Below are positions 20,114 through 29,790 of a stretch of 64,000 nt of DNA, in pieces. The position numbers were made by a program, and so were the translations under genes. The notes below the pieces were generated by a model. The model saw only the letters and a program-made list of their open reading frames with translations. It ran no database searches and was not told the origin of the DNA. Within the stretch, counting starts at the first letter, position 1. The number at the start of each line of letters is the position of its first letter. The DNA comes from an uncultured Pelagibacteraceae bacterium (GTDB lineage: Bacteria > Pseudomonadota > Alphaproteobacteria > Pelagibacterales > Pelagibacteraceae). The stretch covers positions 1 to 64,000 of the forward strand of contig CACNVX010000002.1 in NCBI GenBank assembly GCA_902624045.1. Reading direction: 5' to 3'.

Positions 20114-21110
20114 GTTCTCTAGACCATTTTCCCTGAGCAGCTAAGGTGCACATTTTAGCTCTATGATTAAAGGTATTTTGAGTTGACTCAGCATCTTTAA
20201 TATTTTTTGACCAGATTTTTAAAGCACTTTGTTGAAGAGCTCTTCCATATGAATAGGTCATTATAAAATTAGTATTGTTGTTTTTATTTATTAAATTTAA
20301 ATTTTCCGTAGCCTCAATTTCAGATTGCCCTCCAGATAGAAAAGCTATCCCAGGAACTTCATTAGGTACACAATTTTTAAGGCATTCCAAAGTTTTGATA
20401 GAAACTTCTTCACTAGAAATTTTATTTTCTGATAGGCTACCAGACAAAATCATATTTGGTTTTAATATTATTCCTGATAGATCAACATTGTGTAAAATTA
20501 GTTCCTCAAAACACTTTTTAATTACCTCTGATGTTTTATTTAAACAAACCTCAGCAGAATGGTTTCCATCCATTAATACTTCAGGTTCTACTATTGGAAC
20601 CATTCCACTTTCTTGAACTAGTGCAGAGTATCTAGCAAGTGCATGAGCATTACTACTAATTGCTACTTTGCTAGGATATTTTTCACTGATAGAATAGACT
20701 CCTCTCCATTTTGTAAATCTTGCTCCAAGACCATGATATTTTTTTAGTCTATCTCTAAGGCCATCTAGTCCTTCTGTAATTTTTTCTTTAGGGGAATTTG
20801 CTAAATTTTTTGCACCAGTATCAACTTTAATTCCAGGAACTGCACCTGAACTAGATATTAAATCTGGTATTGATTTTCCTGTGCTGGAAATTTGATTTAT
20901 GGTTTCATCGTATAGAATAACACCACCTATGCAATCTTTCATTCCATCTGATGAAAAAAGAATTTCTCTGAATGAAAGCCTATTTTCTGGAGTTGATTTG
21001 ACATTTACTGCTTCAAGTCTTTTTGTCATAGTTCCATTGCTTTCATCAGCCGCAAGTATACCTTTGCCGTTGGAAATTATTTTAAGTGCAATTTTATTTA
21101 ATTCAGACAT
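20100..21110 (-). CDS. fba: Class I fructose-bisphosphate aldolase
   Basis: GKGILAADESNGTMTKRL, GARFTKWRGVYSI, PIVEPEVLMDGNHSAEVC, IILKPNMILSG, GIAFLSGGQSEIEATENLN. Confidence 0.96.
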   Translation of the reverse strand: MSELNKIALKIISNGKGILAADESNGTMTKRLEAVNVKSTPENRLSFREILFSSDGMKDCIGGVILYDETINQISSTGKSIPDLISSSGAVPGIKVDTGAKNLANSPKEKITEGLDGLRDRLKKYHGLGARFTKWRGVYSISEKYPSKVAISSNAHALARYSALVQESGMVPIVEPEVLMDGNHSAEVCLNKTSEVIKKCFEELILHNVDLSGIILKPNMILSGSLSENKISSEEVSIKTLECLKNCVPNEVPGIAFLSGGQSEIEATENLNLINKNNNTNFIMTYSYGRALQQSALKIWSKNIKDAESTQNTFNHRAKMCTLAAQGKWSRELENK

Positions 21111-21111
21111 T

Positions 21112-22290
21112 TTAATTTAATGCGGTTATACCAGGAAGGTTTTTACCTTCAAGATATTCTAAAAAAGCTCCACCTGCAGTTGAAACAAAATTAAACTCAC
21201 TAACAGCATTTAAATTATTTAATAAAGAAACTGTATCCCCACCACCAGCAACTGAAAAAATTTTATTTGCTTTATTATTTTCAATTATTTTTTTTGCTAT
21301 TCGAATACTTCCATAAGCAAAATTTGGATTTTCAAAATATCCTGCGGGTCCATTCCAAAGTATAGTTTTACTATTATCAATTATTGTTGCTATTTTATCT
21401 ATAGTTTTTGGACCAATATCTAATATCATTTCATCAGATAATATCTCGTCCAATGCCTTCTTTTGAGGAGATCCATTTAAATCCCTAGATACAATCACAT
21501 CTTCTGGATAGATTATTTTACAATTTTCTTTTTTTGAAAGAGAAATAATTTCTTCAACTATTTTATCACAATTTTTTTCTTTAAAGGATTTTCCAATACT
21601 ATTTCCAAAATATTCTATAAAATTATTAGCCATACCCCCAACAATTATAATATTTTCAAATTTAGGTATTAAATTTTTAATAACATTAATTTTAGTTGAA
21701 ATTTTAGACCCCCCAATAATACAACTAATTGGTCTTGTAATTTCAGAAGTTATTTTATTAAGCGCATTCACCTCTAAGTCTAGCTGTAACCCAGAAAAAG
21801 AGGGTAAGAATTTTGGAATTTCATAAATTGAGGCATGAGCTCTATGCGAACAAGAGAAAGCGTCATTGACATATATATCCCCTAGCTTTGATAGCAGTTC
21901 AGCAAATTTATTGTCGTTTTGCTCTTCCTCAGAATAAAATCTAATATTTTCTAATATAAAAATATCTTCATTATATACACTGAAGAAATTTTTATTTTTT
22001 ATTTCTTTAATATTTTCACTAATAAGTTTTACTTTTTTTCTTAATTTATTTTGCAATTCCTCACAAATTGGTTTTAGGGAGAGCTCTTTAACAACTTTTC
22101 CTTTTGGCCTTCCAACATGAGATAAAATTATAATTTTAGCATTTTCTTTAATCAAAAAATTTAATGTAGGAAGAATTTTATCGATTCTTGTTGTGTCTGT
22201 TATCTTGTCTTTTTCCAATGGAACATTTAAATCTAGTCTTAATAATATTTTTTTATTGTTTAGATTTTTTTCGTTTATTATACTTCTCAT
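21112..22290 (-). CDS. pgk: Phosphoglycerate kinase
   Basis: KKILLRLDLNVPLEKDKITDTTRI, ILSHVGRPKG, NDAFSCSHRAHAS, ILWNGPAGYFENPNFAYGS, SVAGGGDTVSLL. Confidence 0.97.
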   Translation of the reverse strand: MRSIINEKNLNNKKILLRLDLNVPLEKDKITDTTRIDKILPTLNFLIKENAKIIILSHVGRPKGKVVKELSLKPICEELQNKLRKKVKLISENIKEIKNKNFFSVYNEDIFILENIRFYSEEEQNDNKFAELLSKLGDIYVNDAFSCSHRAHASIYEIPKFLPSFSGLQLDLEVNALNKITSEITRPISCIIGGSKISTKINVIKNLIPKFENIIIVGGMANNFIEYFGNSIGKSFKEKNCDKIVEEIISLSKKENCKIIYPEDVIVSRDLNGSPQKKALDEILSDEMILDIGPKTIDKIATIIDNSKTILWNGPAGYFENPNFAYGSIRIAKKIIENNKANKIFSVAGGGDTVSLLNNLNAVSEFNFVSTAGGAFLEYLEGKNLPGITALN

Positions 22291-23297
22291 TAAGAGATTT
22301 TATGCAAAATTTTAGCTATATCACACATCCTATTAGAAAAGCCCCATTCATTATCATACCAGGCTGATATTTTACCCATATTACTTCCAACTACATTTGT
22401 TAAAGAAGCATCTACTATTGCAGATGCAGGGTGATGATTGAAATCTACAGATACTAATTTTTCATTAGTAACTTCTAAGATATTTTTTAATTTATTTTTT
22501 GACGCTCTTTCAAATGCATTATTAATTTTTTTTATACTAATATCTTTTTTTGTACAAAAAACTAATTCAACAAGAGAAACATTAGGAGTAGGCACTCTCA
22601 TAGCAACACCTTCTAGTTTCCCTTTGAGATTTGGTATTATTTCTCCTATTGCTTTTGAAGCCCCTGTTGAGGTAGGAACTATTGATTGACTTGCAGATCT
22701 CGCTCTTCTTGGATCTTTGTGAGAGTTATCCAAAATTCTCTGATCGCTAGTAAATGCGTGAATTGTGGTCATAAAACCTTTTTCAATTTCAAAATTTTGA
22801 TCAAGTACACTGGTTACTGGTGCTAGACAATTGGTGGTGCATGAAGCTGCAGATATTATTTTATCCTTTTTAGTAATTATATTTTCATTAACACCAAATA
22901 CGATTGTTTTATCAGCATTTTTACATGGAGCAGAAACGATTACTTTTTTTGCACCATTTTCAATATGAGCAATAAGTTTTTCTTTTGAATTAAATTTTCC
23001 AGTACATTCAAAAACATAATCAACATTATGTTTTTTCCAATTAATGTCTTCAATTTTTGTTTCTTGAGAAAATGTAATTTTGTTTTTATTAATTATTAAA
23101 TGATTTGGATCAAAATCTAAATCAGCATTTAATTTTCCATGTATTGAATCGTATTTGATTAATTTAGATGTAGTTTCTGAATTCGACCTATTGTTTATAT
23201 GATTAATTTTTAAATTTTTATTTTTACTTTCGACAATTGATCTAACAACCATACGACCAATCCGCCCCATTCCATTTATTCCAATTTTAATTGTCAT
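22290..23297 (-). CDS. gap: Type I glyceraldehyde-3-phosphate dehydrogenase
   Basis: IKIGINGMGRIGRMVVRS, ISAASCTTNCLAPV, RRARSASQSIVPTSTGA, SAWYDNEWGFSNRM. Confidence 0.97.
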   Translation of the reverse strand: MTIKIGINGMGRIGRMVVRSIVESKNKNLKINHINNRSNSETTSKLIKYDSIHGKLNADLDFDPNHLIINKNKITFSQETKIEDINWKKHNVDYVFECTGKFNSKEKLIAHIENGAKKVIVSAPCKNADKTIVFGVNENIITKKDKIISAASCTTNCLAPVTSVLDQNFEIEKGFMTTIHAFTSDQRILDNSHKDPRRARSASQSIVPTSTGASKAIGEIIPNLKGKLEGVAMRVPTPNVSLVELVFCTKKDISIKKINNAFERASKNKLKNILEVTNEKLVSVDFNHHPASAIVDASLTNVVGSNMGKISAWYDNEWGFSNRMCDIAKILHKIS

Positions 23298-23298
23298 T

Positions 23299-25257
23299 TT
23301 ATTTTTTTACTAATTTTTTAGTAATATTTTTAATATTTGTACTTTCTAGTCCAAAATATTTATAAATATCTTTATAGGGCGCACTTTTGCCGAATTCATC
23401 AATTCCAAAAGTAATTCCGTTATCACCTATATATTTTTTCCAACAATCACTTGATCCAGCTTCAATCGATATTTTAAATTTTGTTTCTTTTAATATTTTA
23501 TTTTTATAAGTTTTTGATTGTAATTCGAAAAGATCCATACAAGGCATTGATATCACTTTGGAGTATATTTTATCTTTGGCCAATTTATGGCTAACCTCTA
23601 TTGCTAGATTAACTTCAGATCCACTTGCTAATATTGTTAGATTAATTTTTTTATTTGTTCTTAAAACCTCGTAAGCGCCCAATGAGCATAAGTTTTTATT
23701 TGAGTATGTTTTTCTTACTGGATTTAAATTTTGTCTTGTTAAAGATAGCACACTAGGTGTTTTTGAGCTTTTTAAGGCATGCTCCCAACATTCGATAGTT
23801 TCAATTCTGTCTGCAGGTCTAAATACATTTAAGTTAGGTATAGCACGTAAGCCTGAAAGCTGTTCTATAGGTTGATGAGTAGGACCATCTTCTCCTAGAC
23901 CAATAGAATCATGAGTCATTACATATATAACTCTTTTTTTCATTAATGCTGACAATCTAATCGAAGGTTTACAATAATCAGAAAATATTAAAAAAGTACC
24001 TCCATAAGGAATTAAATTGCTATGAAGTGCAATACCATTCATAACCCCACTCATTGCGTGTTCCCTCACTCCGTAGTGAATGTAGTCTCCAGTAAAATCT
24101 CCAGGCTTAATTATTTTATGGTTTTTAGTTTTTGTATTATTTGATCCCGCTAAATCAGCAGAGCCACCAATTAAATTATTTCTTTCTTTTGTTAATGCGC
24201 TCAATGTCATTTCTGAACATTTTCTAGTAGCTAAACTTTTTGGCTCTTTTATTGCATTTTTTTTTTCTTTCTTAATTGCTGTATCAAAGTTATTTTTTAA
24301 TTTTTGATTAAATTTTATTTTTTTTCTTTTTAATATTTTGTTCCATTTTTTTTCTAAAATTTCACCTCTTTGGCCAATTTTTCTCCAATCTTTTAAAATT
24401 TTATTTGGGATATCAAAAGGTTTACTTTTCCAATTTAAGACTTTTCTTACCAGTTTGATTTCATCTGCTCCTAACGGACTTCCATGGGATGATGCCTTTC
24501 CTGATTTATTCGGTGAACCATATCCAATTTTTGTTTTACAAGAAATCACAGAAGGTTTTTTAGCGTTCTGAACCTTTTTTAGTGCTTTAAAAATTTCTTT
24601 CTCATTATGACCGTTTATTGAAATATAATCCCAACCATATCCTTCAAATCTTTTTTTAAAATTATCCGAAACTGCAAGATTTGTTGGGCCATCAATTGAA
24701 ATTGAATTATTATCAAATAGCATAACTAAATTTCTAAGTTTCAGATGTCCCGCTAAACTCATCGCTTCATGACTTATTCCCTCCATTAAGCACCCATCTC
24801 CAGCTAAAACATAAGTTTTGTGATTAATTAAATTTTTTCCTAATTTATTTTTTAGAACTTCTTCAGCAATAGCAAAGCCAACTGCATTAGATATGCCCTG
24901 TCCAAGAGGCCCTGTTGTTGTTTCAATACCTGTTCTTGGATGATATTCTGGATGTCCAGCACAAATAGAATTAAGCTGCCTAAATTTTTTGATGTCATTA
25001 ATTGATATACTTTTATATCCAGTTAGGTAAAGCAAGGAGTACAAAAGCATGGAACCATGACCAGCAGACAAAATAAATCTATCTCTATTTAGCCAATCAG
25101 GATTTTTTGGATTAAATCTCAAAAAATTTTTAAAAAGTACTGTAGCAACATCTGCCATACCCATAGGCATCCCTGGGTGGCCCGAATTTGCCTTTTGAAC
25201 AGCATCAATTGATAAAAATCTGATGCAATTAGCTAAATCATTGTGTAGTTTGCTCAA
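23299..25257 (-). CDS. tkt: Transketolase
   Basis: IRFLSIDAVQKANSGHPGMPMGMADV, LSAGHGSMLLYSLLYLTGY, GPLGQGISNAVGFAIAE, VREHAMSGVMNGIALH. Confidence 0.97.
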   Translation of the reverse strand: MSKLHNDLANCIRFLSIDAVQKANSGHPGMPMGMADVATVLFKNFLRFNPKNPDWLNRDRFILSAGHGSMLLYSLLYLTGYKSISINDIKKFRQLNSICAGHPEYHPRTGIETTTGPLGQGISNAVGFAIAEEVLKNKLGKNLINHKTYVLAGDGCLMEGISHEAMSLAGHLKLRNLVMLFDNNSISIDGPTNLAVSDNFKKRFEGYGWDYISINGHNEKEIFKALKKVQNAKKPSVISCKTKIGYGSPNKSGKASSHGSPLGADEIKLVRKVLNWKSKPFDIPNKILKDWRKIGQRGEILEKKWNKILKRKKIKFNQKLKNNFDTAIKKEKKNAIKEPKSLATRKCSEMTLSALTKERNNLIGGSADLAGSNNTKTKNHKIIKPGDFTGDYIHYGVREHAMSGVMNGIALHSNLIPYGGTFLIFSDYCKPSIRLSALMKKRVIYVMTHDSIGLGEDGPTHQPIEQLSGLRAIPNLNVFRPADRIETIECWEHALKSSKTPSVLSLTRQNLNPVRKTYSNKNLCSLGAYEVLRTNKKINLTILASGSEVNLAIEVSHKLAKDKIYSKVISMPCMDLFELQSKTYKNKILKETKFKISIEAGSSDCWKKYIGDNGITFGIDEFGKSAPYKDIYKYFGLESTNIKNITKKLVKK

Positions 25258-25310
25258 AATTATCCTGACTAGACTAAGAAGAATCTATTTAATAATATAA
25301 ATATATATAT

Positions 25311-25634
25311 ATGAATTCTATAAACGAAAAAGAAAAAAAATTAAATATTGCTTTAAAGGAATTAAAAAATTTAGATCTAACAAATCCTGAATTACAAAAA
25401 AATATCGAAAATTTAAGCACAAAACAAAATCAATTAGAAATTGAAAAAATACAGATTGAGGAAAAATATAAAATGTTGCTTGAGGAACATGAAAATCTTG
25501 CAAACAAACTTGAGGAATTCAAAAATAAAGAAAAGCTAGAGGAAAGAAAACAAATTGAATTTTCTGAAAAAATTGATGAACTTAATCAAGAAACTGACAC
25601 TTTATTGGATGAAATAGATAAATGGCAAATGTAA
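25311..25634 (+). CDS. Small coiled-coil protein (DUF4164-like), upstream of and overlapping zapA
   Basis: 107 aa, highly charged heptad-like sequence; position upstream of zapA as in other alphaproteobacteria. Confidence 0.6.
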   Translation: MNSINEKEKKLNIALKELKNLDLTNPELQKNIENLSTKQNQLEIEKIQIEEKYKMLLEEHENLANKLEEFKNKEKLEERKQIEFSEKIDELNQETDTLLDEIDKWQM

Positions 25635-26068
25635 GCATAAAATTTAATAATAAAGAGTTTTTGCTAGCATGCGAAGATGGACAAGAAGAACACTTAGAGG
25701 AGTTATTAATTCAGATTAATAAAAAGTTTAATAGTTTAAAAAACGATTTGGGAAATTTAGGAGAAAACAAACTTTTGTTAATTACCGCTGTAAAAATAAT
25801 GGATGAATACTATGAAACTAAAAAAAAAGTAGATCAAAAAAAAGCTGAATTGATTGAATTGCAAAACAAATTTAAGGAGCTAAAATCTTTAATTTATGAT
25901 TATAGGGATAAAAAAGAGTCAGAAATAGAAAATATAAATCGAGATCACGAAAATTTCAAAAAAGAAATTGATGCAAATCAAAAAAAATATGAGAATATAA
26001 TTGATGAAGCAGCTGATCAAATATCAAATTTTGTTAAAAAAGCAAAATTAGAAAATATACCAAAATAG
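25622..26068 (+). CDS. zapA: Cell division protein ZapA
   Basis: ANVSIKFNNKEFLLACEDGQEEHLEELLIQINKKFNSLK...LLLITAVKIMDEYYE. Confidence 0.88.
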   Translation: MANVSIKFNNKEFLLACEDGQEEHLEELLIQINKKFNSLKNDLGNLGENKLLLITAVKIMDEYYETKKKVDQKKAELIELQNKFKELKSLIYDYRDKKESEIENINRDHENFKKEIDANQKKYENIIDEAADQISNFVKKAKLENIPK

Positions 26069-26072
26069 GTCT

Positions 26073-26618
26073 GTGAATAAATCTAAGCTAAGAAGTAGAA
26101 TTTTAAAACTTAGAAAAAGAAATTCATTTAAAAAAATAAAACTAAATCCTGATAAAATTTTTCGATTTTTTAAAAAAAACAAAATTAACTTTAAAAATAT
26201 TGGAGGATATTACCCTTACAATTATGAGATTGATGACTTGGATATATTAAATTTTTTAAGAAAAAAAAAAATAAATATTTCTTTACCAAAAATTAGAAAA
26301 AATAATCAAATGGATTTTTTTGAATGGAGAAATAAAGATCCTTTAAAAATTAATAAGTATGGAATTGTTGAGCCGATTTCAACTAAGAAAATTTATCCAG
26401 ATGTAATATTTGTTCCACTAGTAGCTTATGATAATAATTTGAACAGATTAGGTTATGGTGGAGGATATTATGATCGTTATTTGGAAAATATAGCAAATAT
26501 TAAAAATATTTTAAAAATTGGATTAGGATTTTCATATCAAGAATTGGAAAAAATACCTGTCAATGATTACGATAAAAAGCTTGATTTAATTATTACTGAG
26601 AAAAAAATTATACAATGA
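26073..26618 (+). CDS. 5-formyltetrahydrofolate cyclo-ligase
   Basis: NKSKLRSRILKLRKRN, IGGYYPYNYEIDDLDIL, DVIFVPLVAYDNNLNRLGYGGGYYDRYL. GTG start. Confidence 0.92.
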   Translation: MNKSKLRSRILKLRKRNSFKKIKLNPDKIFRFFKKNKINFKNIGGYYPYNYEIDDLDILNFLRKKKINISLPKIRKNNQMDFFEWRNKDPLKINKYGIVEPISTKKIYPDVIFVPLVAYDNNLNRLGYGGGYYDRYLENIANIKNILKIGLGFSYQELEKIPVNDYDKKLDLIITEKKIIQ

Positions 26619-27418
26619 GAATTTTATTTTTAGGTGACGTTGTTGGAATATCTGGATGTTCTAAATTAACGAGTAATTTATTAAATGAAATTGAGAGAAA
26701 AAAAATTGATTTTGTAATTGTAAATGGTGAAAATTCTGCAGCACAGGGAGTAGGGATAACAAAAGAAATCTGTAAGGATTTTTTTAACTGTGGAGTTGAT
26801 GTTATTACAACTGGCAATCATGTTTGGGATCAGAAAGAAATAATGGATTTTATTGACAAAGAAAAAAGATTATTAAGACCTAAAAATTTATTTGAACCTT
26901 CACCAGGCAAAGGTTTTGAAATATATACTACAAAGAATAATATTAAAATTGGAGTCCTTAATTTGATGGGGAATGTTTTTATGAAAAAGTGTGAAGATGT
27001 TTTTAAAGTGTCTCAAAAATTTTTAAAAGATAATGAACTTAAAAAAAATTTTGATTTACTGGTAGTTGATTTCCATGGTGAAATCACTAGTGAAAAAAAT
27101 GCTATAGGACATCTATTTGATGGGAAGGCAACATTGGTTGTTGGAACACATACGCACATACCCACAAATGATGCTAGAATATTAAAAAATGGGACTGGAT
27201 ATCAAACTGATGCAGGTATGAGTGGAGATTACGACTCTGTAATTGGGATGAATAAAGATAATTCTTTAAATAGATTTTTAAAAAAGAATTCAGTGAAACA
27301 TTTTCCTGCAATAGGTGAAGCTACTTTGTGTGGTGTTATAGTGGATTGTGATATAAAAACAGGGTTAGCACTAGATATCAAAAGTTATATATACGGAGAT
27401 CAACTAAAAAATATTTAA
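26615..27418 (+). CDS. YmdB-family metallophosphoesterase
   Basis: MRILFLGDVVGISGCSKL, FVIVNGENSAAQGVGIT, VDVITTGNHVWDQKEI, VDFHGEITSEKNAIGH, VVGTHTHIPTNDARIL. Confidence 0.93.
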   Translation: MRILFLGDVVGISGCSKLTSNLLNEIERKKIDFVIVNGENSAAQGVGITKEICKDFFNCGVDVITTGNHVWDQKEIMDFIDKEKRLLRPKNLFEPSPGKGFEIYTTKNNIKIGVLNLMGNVFMKKCEDVFKVSQKFLKDNELKKNFDLLVVDFHGEITSEKNAIGHLFDGKATLVVGTHTHIPTNDARILKNGTGYQTDAGMSGDYDSVIGMNKDNSLNRFLKKNSVKHFPAIGEATLCGVIVDCDIKTGLALDIKSYIYGDQLKNI

Positions 27419-27422
27419 AAGC

Positions 27423-28148
27423 ATGGCAGGTCATTCACACTGGGCGGGAATAAAACATAAAAAAGGTAAGGCTGACAAGCAAAGATCAAAGATATTTTCA
27501 AAATTATCTAAAGAGATTACTGTTGCAGCAAAACTTGGAGATAAAGATCCCACAATGAATCCCAGACTTAGATCTGCAGTGCAAGCTGCCCGATCTGCAA
27601 ATATGCCTAAAGACAATATTGAGAGAGCAATAGACAAATCTTCTTTAGCGAATGGAACAAATTTTGAAAATTTAAGATATGAGGGATTTGGACCAGATAA
27701 GATAGCTGTTATAGTTGAAACTTTAACAGATAACAAAAATAGGACTGCATCAAATATTAGAACTATTTTTCAAAAAAGTGGTGGAAGCCTAGGAACCCAA
27801 GGTTCAGCTTCGCATAATTTTCAACAATTAGGTATAATCAAAATTGATAAAAAAGAGATATCTGACGAAAAAATATTAGACCTAGCAATAGAGTCCGGAG
27901 CTGATGAGTGTTTGTCCCATGATGGATATCATGAAGTTCACTGTAAAATAAGCGAAATATTTAATGTAAAAAAAAATTTAGAGAAAATTATTGTAAATTT
28001 TATTTCTACGGGAATTGAGTGGATCCCACTAAATAGTGTTAACGTAAATGAGGATAACAAAGATAGTGTAATAGATTTTTTAGAAACTCTAGAAGAAAAT
28101 GATGATGTGCAGAACGTTTATTCAAACGTTAATTTAGGCGGTATTTGA
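27423..28148 (+). CDS. yebC: YebC/PmpR family transcriptional/translational regulator
   Basis: MAGHSHWAGIKHKKGKADKQRSKIFSKLSKEI...MPKDNIERAI. Confidence 0.97.
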   Translation: MAGHSHWAGIKHKKGKADKQRSKIFSKLSKEITVAAKLGDKDPTMNPRLRSAVQAARSANMPKDNIERAIDKSSLANGTNFENLRYEGFGPDKIAVIVETLTDNKNRTASNIRTIFQKSGGSLGTQGSASHNFQQLGIIKIDKKEISDEKILDLAIESGADECLSHDGYHEVHCKISEIFNVKKNLEKIIVNFISTGIEWIPLNSVNVNEDNKDSVIDFLETLEENDDVQNVYSNVNLGGI

Positions 28149-28642
28149 TGTTGATTATTGGAATTGATCCAGGGATTTCAGGATCAATCTGTTTTTTTGA
28201 AGATGGTATAATAAAAGATGTAGTTGAAATGCCAACCATGACTGATGGTAAGAGGAATAAAAGACAAGTTAATGGTGCTCAAATATTTAATGAAATTAGT
28301 GAAAGGATAAACAAAATTGATAAAAAAAACATTAAAGTTGTCATCGAACAAGTTTCAGCAATGCCAGGTCAAGGAGTTACTAGCATGTTCAATTTTGGAC
28401 AATCGTTTGGTATCTTAAAAGGTATTTGTAGCGCTATGCACCTACCAGTATATTACGTAAGACCTGCTAAGTGGAAAAAATATTTTAATCTTATTAATTC
28501 TGAGAAAGACGCGAGTAGAACAAGAGCTATTGAGATTTTTCCGTATTTTTCATCAAAATTATCAAAAAAAAAAGATACTAATAAAGCTGACGCCATTTTA
28601 ATAGCTAGTTTTTTCTTTGAAACTTATAAAAAAGAAGAGTAA
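28145..28642 (+). CDS. RuvC-like (phage-type) crossover junction endodeoxyribonuclease
   Basis: IIGIDPGISGSICFFEDG, VVIEQVSAMPGQGVTSMFNFGQSFGILKG, VRPAKWKKYF, EKDASRTRAIEIFP, NKADAILIASF: RNase H-fold acidic residues kept, but sequence unlike canonical RuvC. Confidence 0.82.
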   Translation: MMLIIGIDPGISGSICFFEDGIIKDVVEMPTMTDGKRNKRQVNGAQIFNEISERINKIDKKNIKVVIEQVSAMPGQGVTSMFNFGQSFGILKGICSAMHLPVYYVRPAKWKKYFNLINSEKDASRTRAIEIFPYFSSKLSKKKDTNKADAILIASFFFETYKKEE

Positions 28643-28695
28643 TTAATTCAAAACATTAGACAAATTCATGACACAATTAAGTGTGAAGAATAATT

Positions 28696-29370
28696 ATGGA
28701 AGCGGATATTGCAGCAAAAGCAGTTGAATTAGGTACGAATACTGATTTTTCATTATTTAGTTTGTTTTTTAGAGCTGACATAGTTGTTAAGTCAGTGATG
28801 ATAATATTAATACTTTGTTCTGTATACTCCTGGGCTGTAATAATTGATAAATTTCGTTTGTTTAAAAAAATTAATAAGTCATCTGAAGATTTTGAGGAAA
28901 AATTTTGGAACTCTAAATCTGCTGAAACCTTTTATAACAGCCTGCCAAACAAACTTGAAGATCCAATGTCTCTTGTATTTCAAGATGCTATGGAAGGATT
29001 GCTTAAAAAAAAGGCGAGAACAAATTTAAGCGAGAGAATGAGCGCATCTTTGGAGACAGGAATTGAAAAGCAAATGACGAAAATTGAAAAAGGATTTACA
29101 TTTTTGGCAACAGTTGGATCAACCGCTCCTTTTATAGGACTATTTGGAACGGTATGGGGTATTATGAATTCTTTTCAATCCATTGCCATATCAAGAAATA
29201 CAAGTCTTGCTATAGTAGCACCAGGGATAGCCGAAGCTTTATTTGCTACTGCCCTTGGTTTGTTGGCGGCTATACCGGCTGTAGTAGCTTACAATAAATT
29301 TAATAATGACGCAAAAAAATATTCTGAAAAACTAGAAAACTTTTCAAAAAGATTTTTAACTATAATTTAA
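28696..29370 (+). CDS. tolQ: Tol-Pal system protein TolQ
   Basis: MTKIEKGFTFLATVGSTAPFIGLFGTVWGIMNSFQSIA...APGIAEALFATALGLLAAIPAVVAYN. Confidence 0.96.
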   Translation: MEADIAAKAVELGTNTDFSLFSLFFRADIVVKSVMIILILCSVYSWAVIIDKFRLFKKINKSSEDFEEKFWNSKSAETFYNSLPNKLEDPMSLVFQDAMEGLLKKKARTNLSERMSASLETGIEKQMTKIEKGFTFLATVGSTAPFIGLFGTVWGIMNSFQSIAISRNTSLAIVAPGIAEALFATALGLLAAIPAVVAYNKFNNDAKKYSEKLENFSKRFLTII

Positions 29371-29786
29371 TGGCATTTAAATTTAATCGCTCTTCAAATG
29401 AACCAATGAGTGAAATAAATGTTACTCCATTTGTGGATGTAATGTTAGTTTTATTAATTATCTTTATGGTTACTGCTCCATTGTTAACTGTTGGTGTACA
29501 GGTTGATTTACCAGAGAGTTCCGCAGATTCTCTACCCGAAGAAACAGAACCTTTAACTTTAACAATTAATGCAAAAGGTGAGATTTTCATTCAAGAGGCA
29601 AAAGTAGAGTATAATAATATAATTGCTAAGGTTTTAGCAGTGTCAAAAAATAGAACCGATACTAGAATTTATGTAAGAGGAGATAAGACAATAAATTACG
29701 GAAGAGTTTTAGAGATAATGGGGTTATTATCTGGATCTGGTTTCACGAAAGTAGCATTAATTTCAGAGCCATATAAGCAAAGGTAA
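29370..29786 (+). CDS. tolR: Tol-Pal system protein TolR (ExbD family)
   Basis: MSEINVTPFVDVMLVLLIIFMVTAPLLTVGVQVDLPES. Confidence 0.96.
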   Translation: MAFKFNRSSNEPMSEINVTPFVDVMLVLLIIFMVTAPLLTVGVQVDLPESSADSLPEETEPLTLTINAKGEIFIQEAKVEYNNIIAKVLAVSKNRTDTRIYVRGDKTINYGRVLEIMGLLSGSGFTKVALISEPYKQR

Positions 29787-29790
29787 TTAA

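Noticed and set aside
20275-20616. 113 aa plus-strand ORF
   Set aside because: Antisense to fba; low-complexity translation.
27431-27736. 101 aa minus-strand ORF
   Set aside because: Antisense to yebC; no independent coding support.
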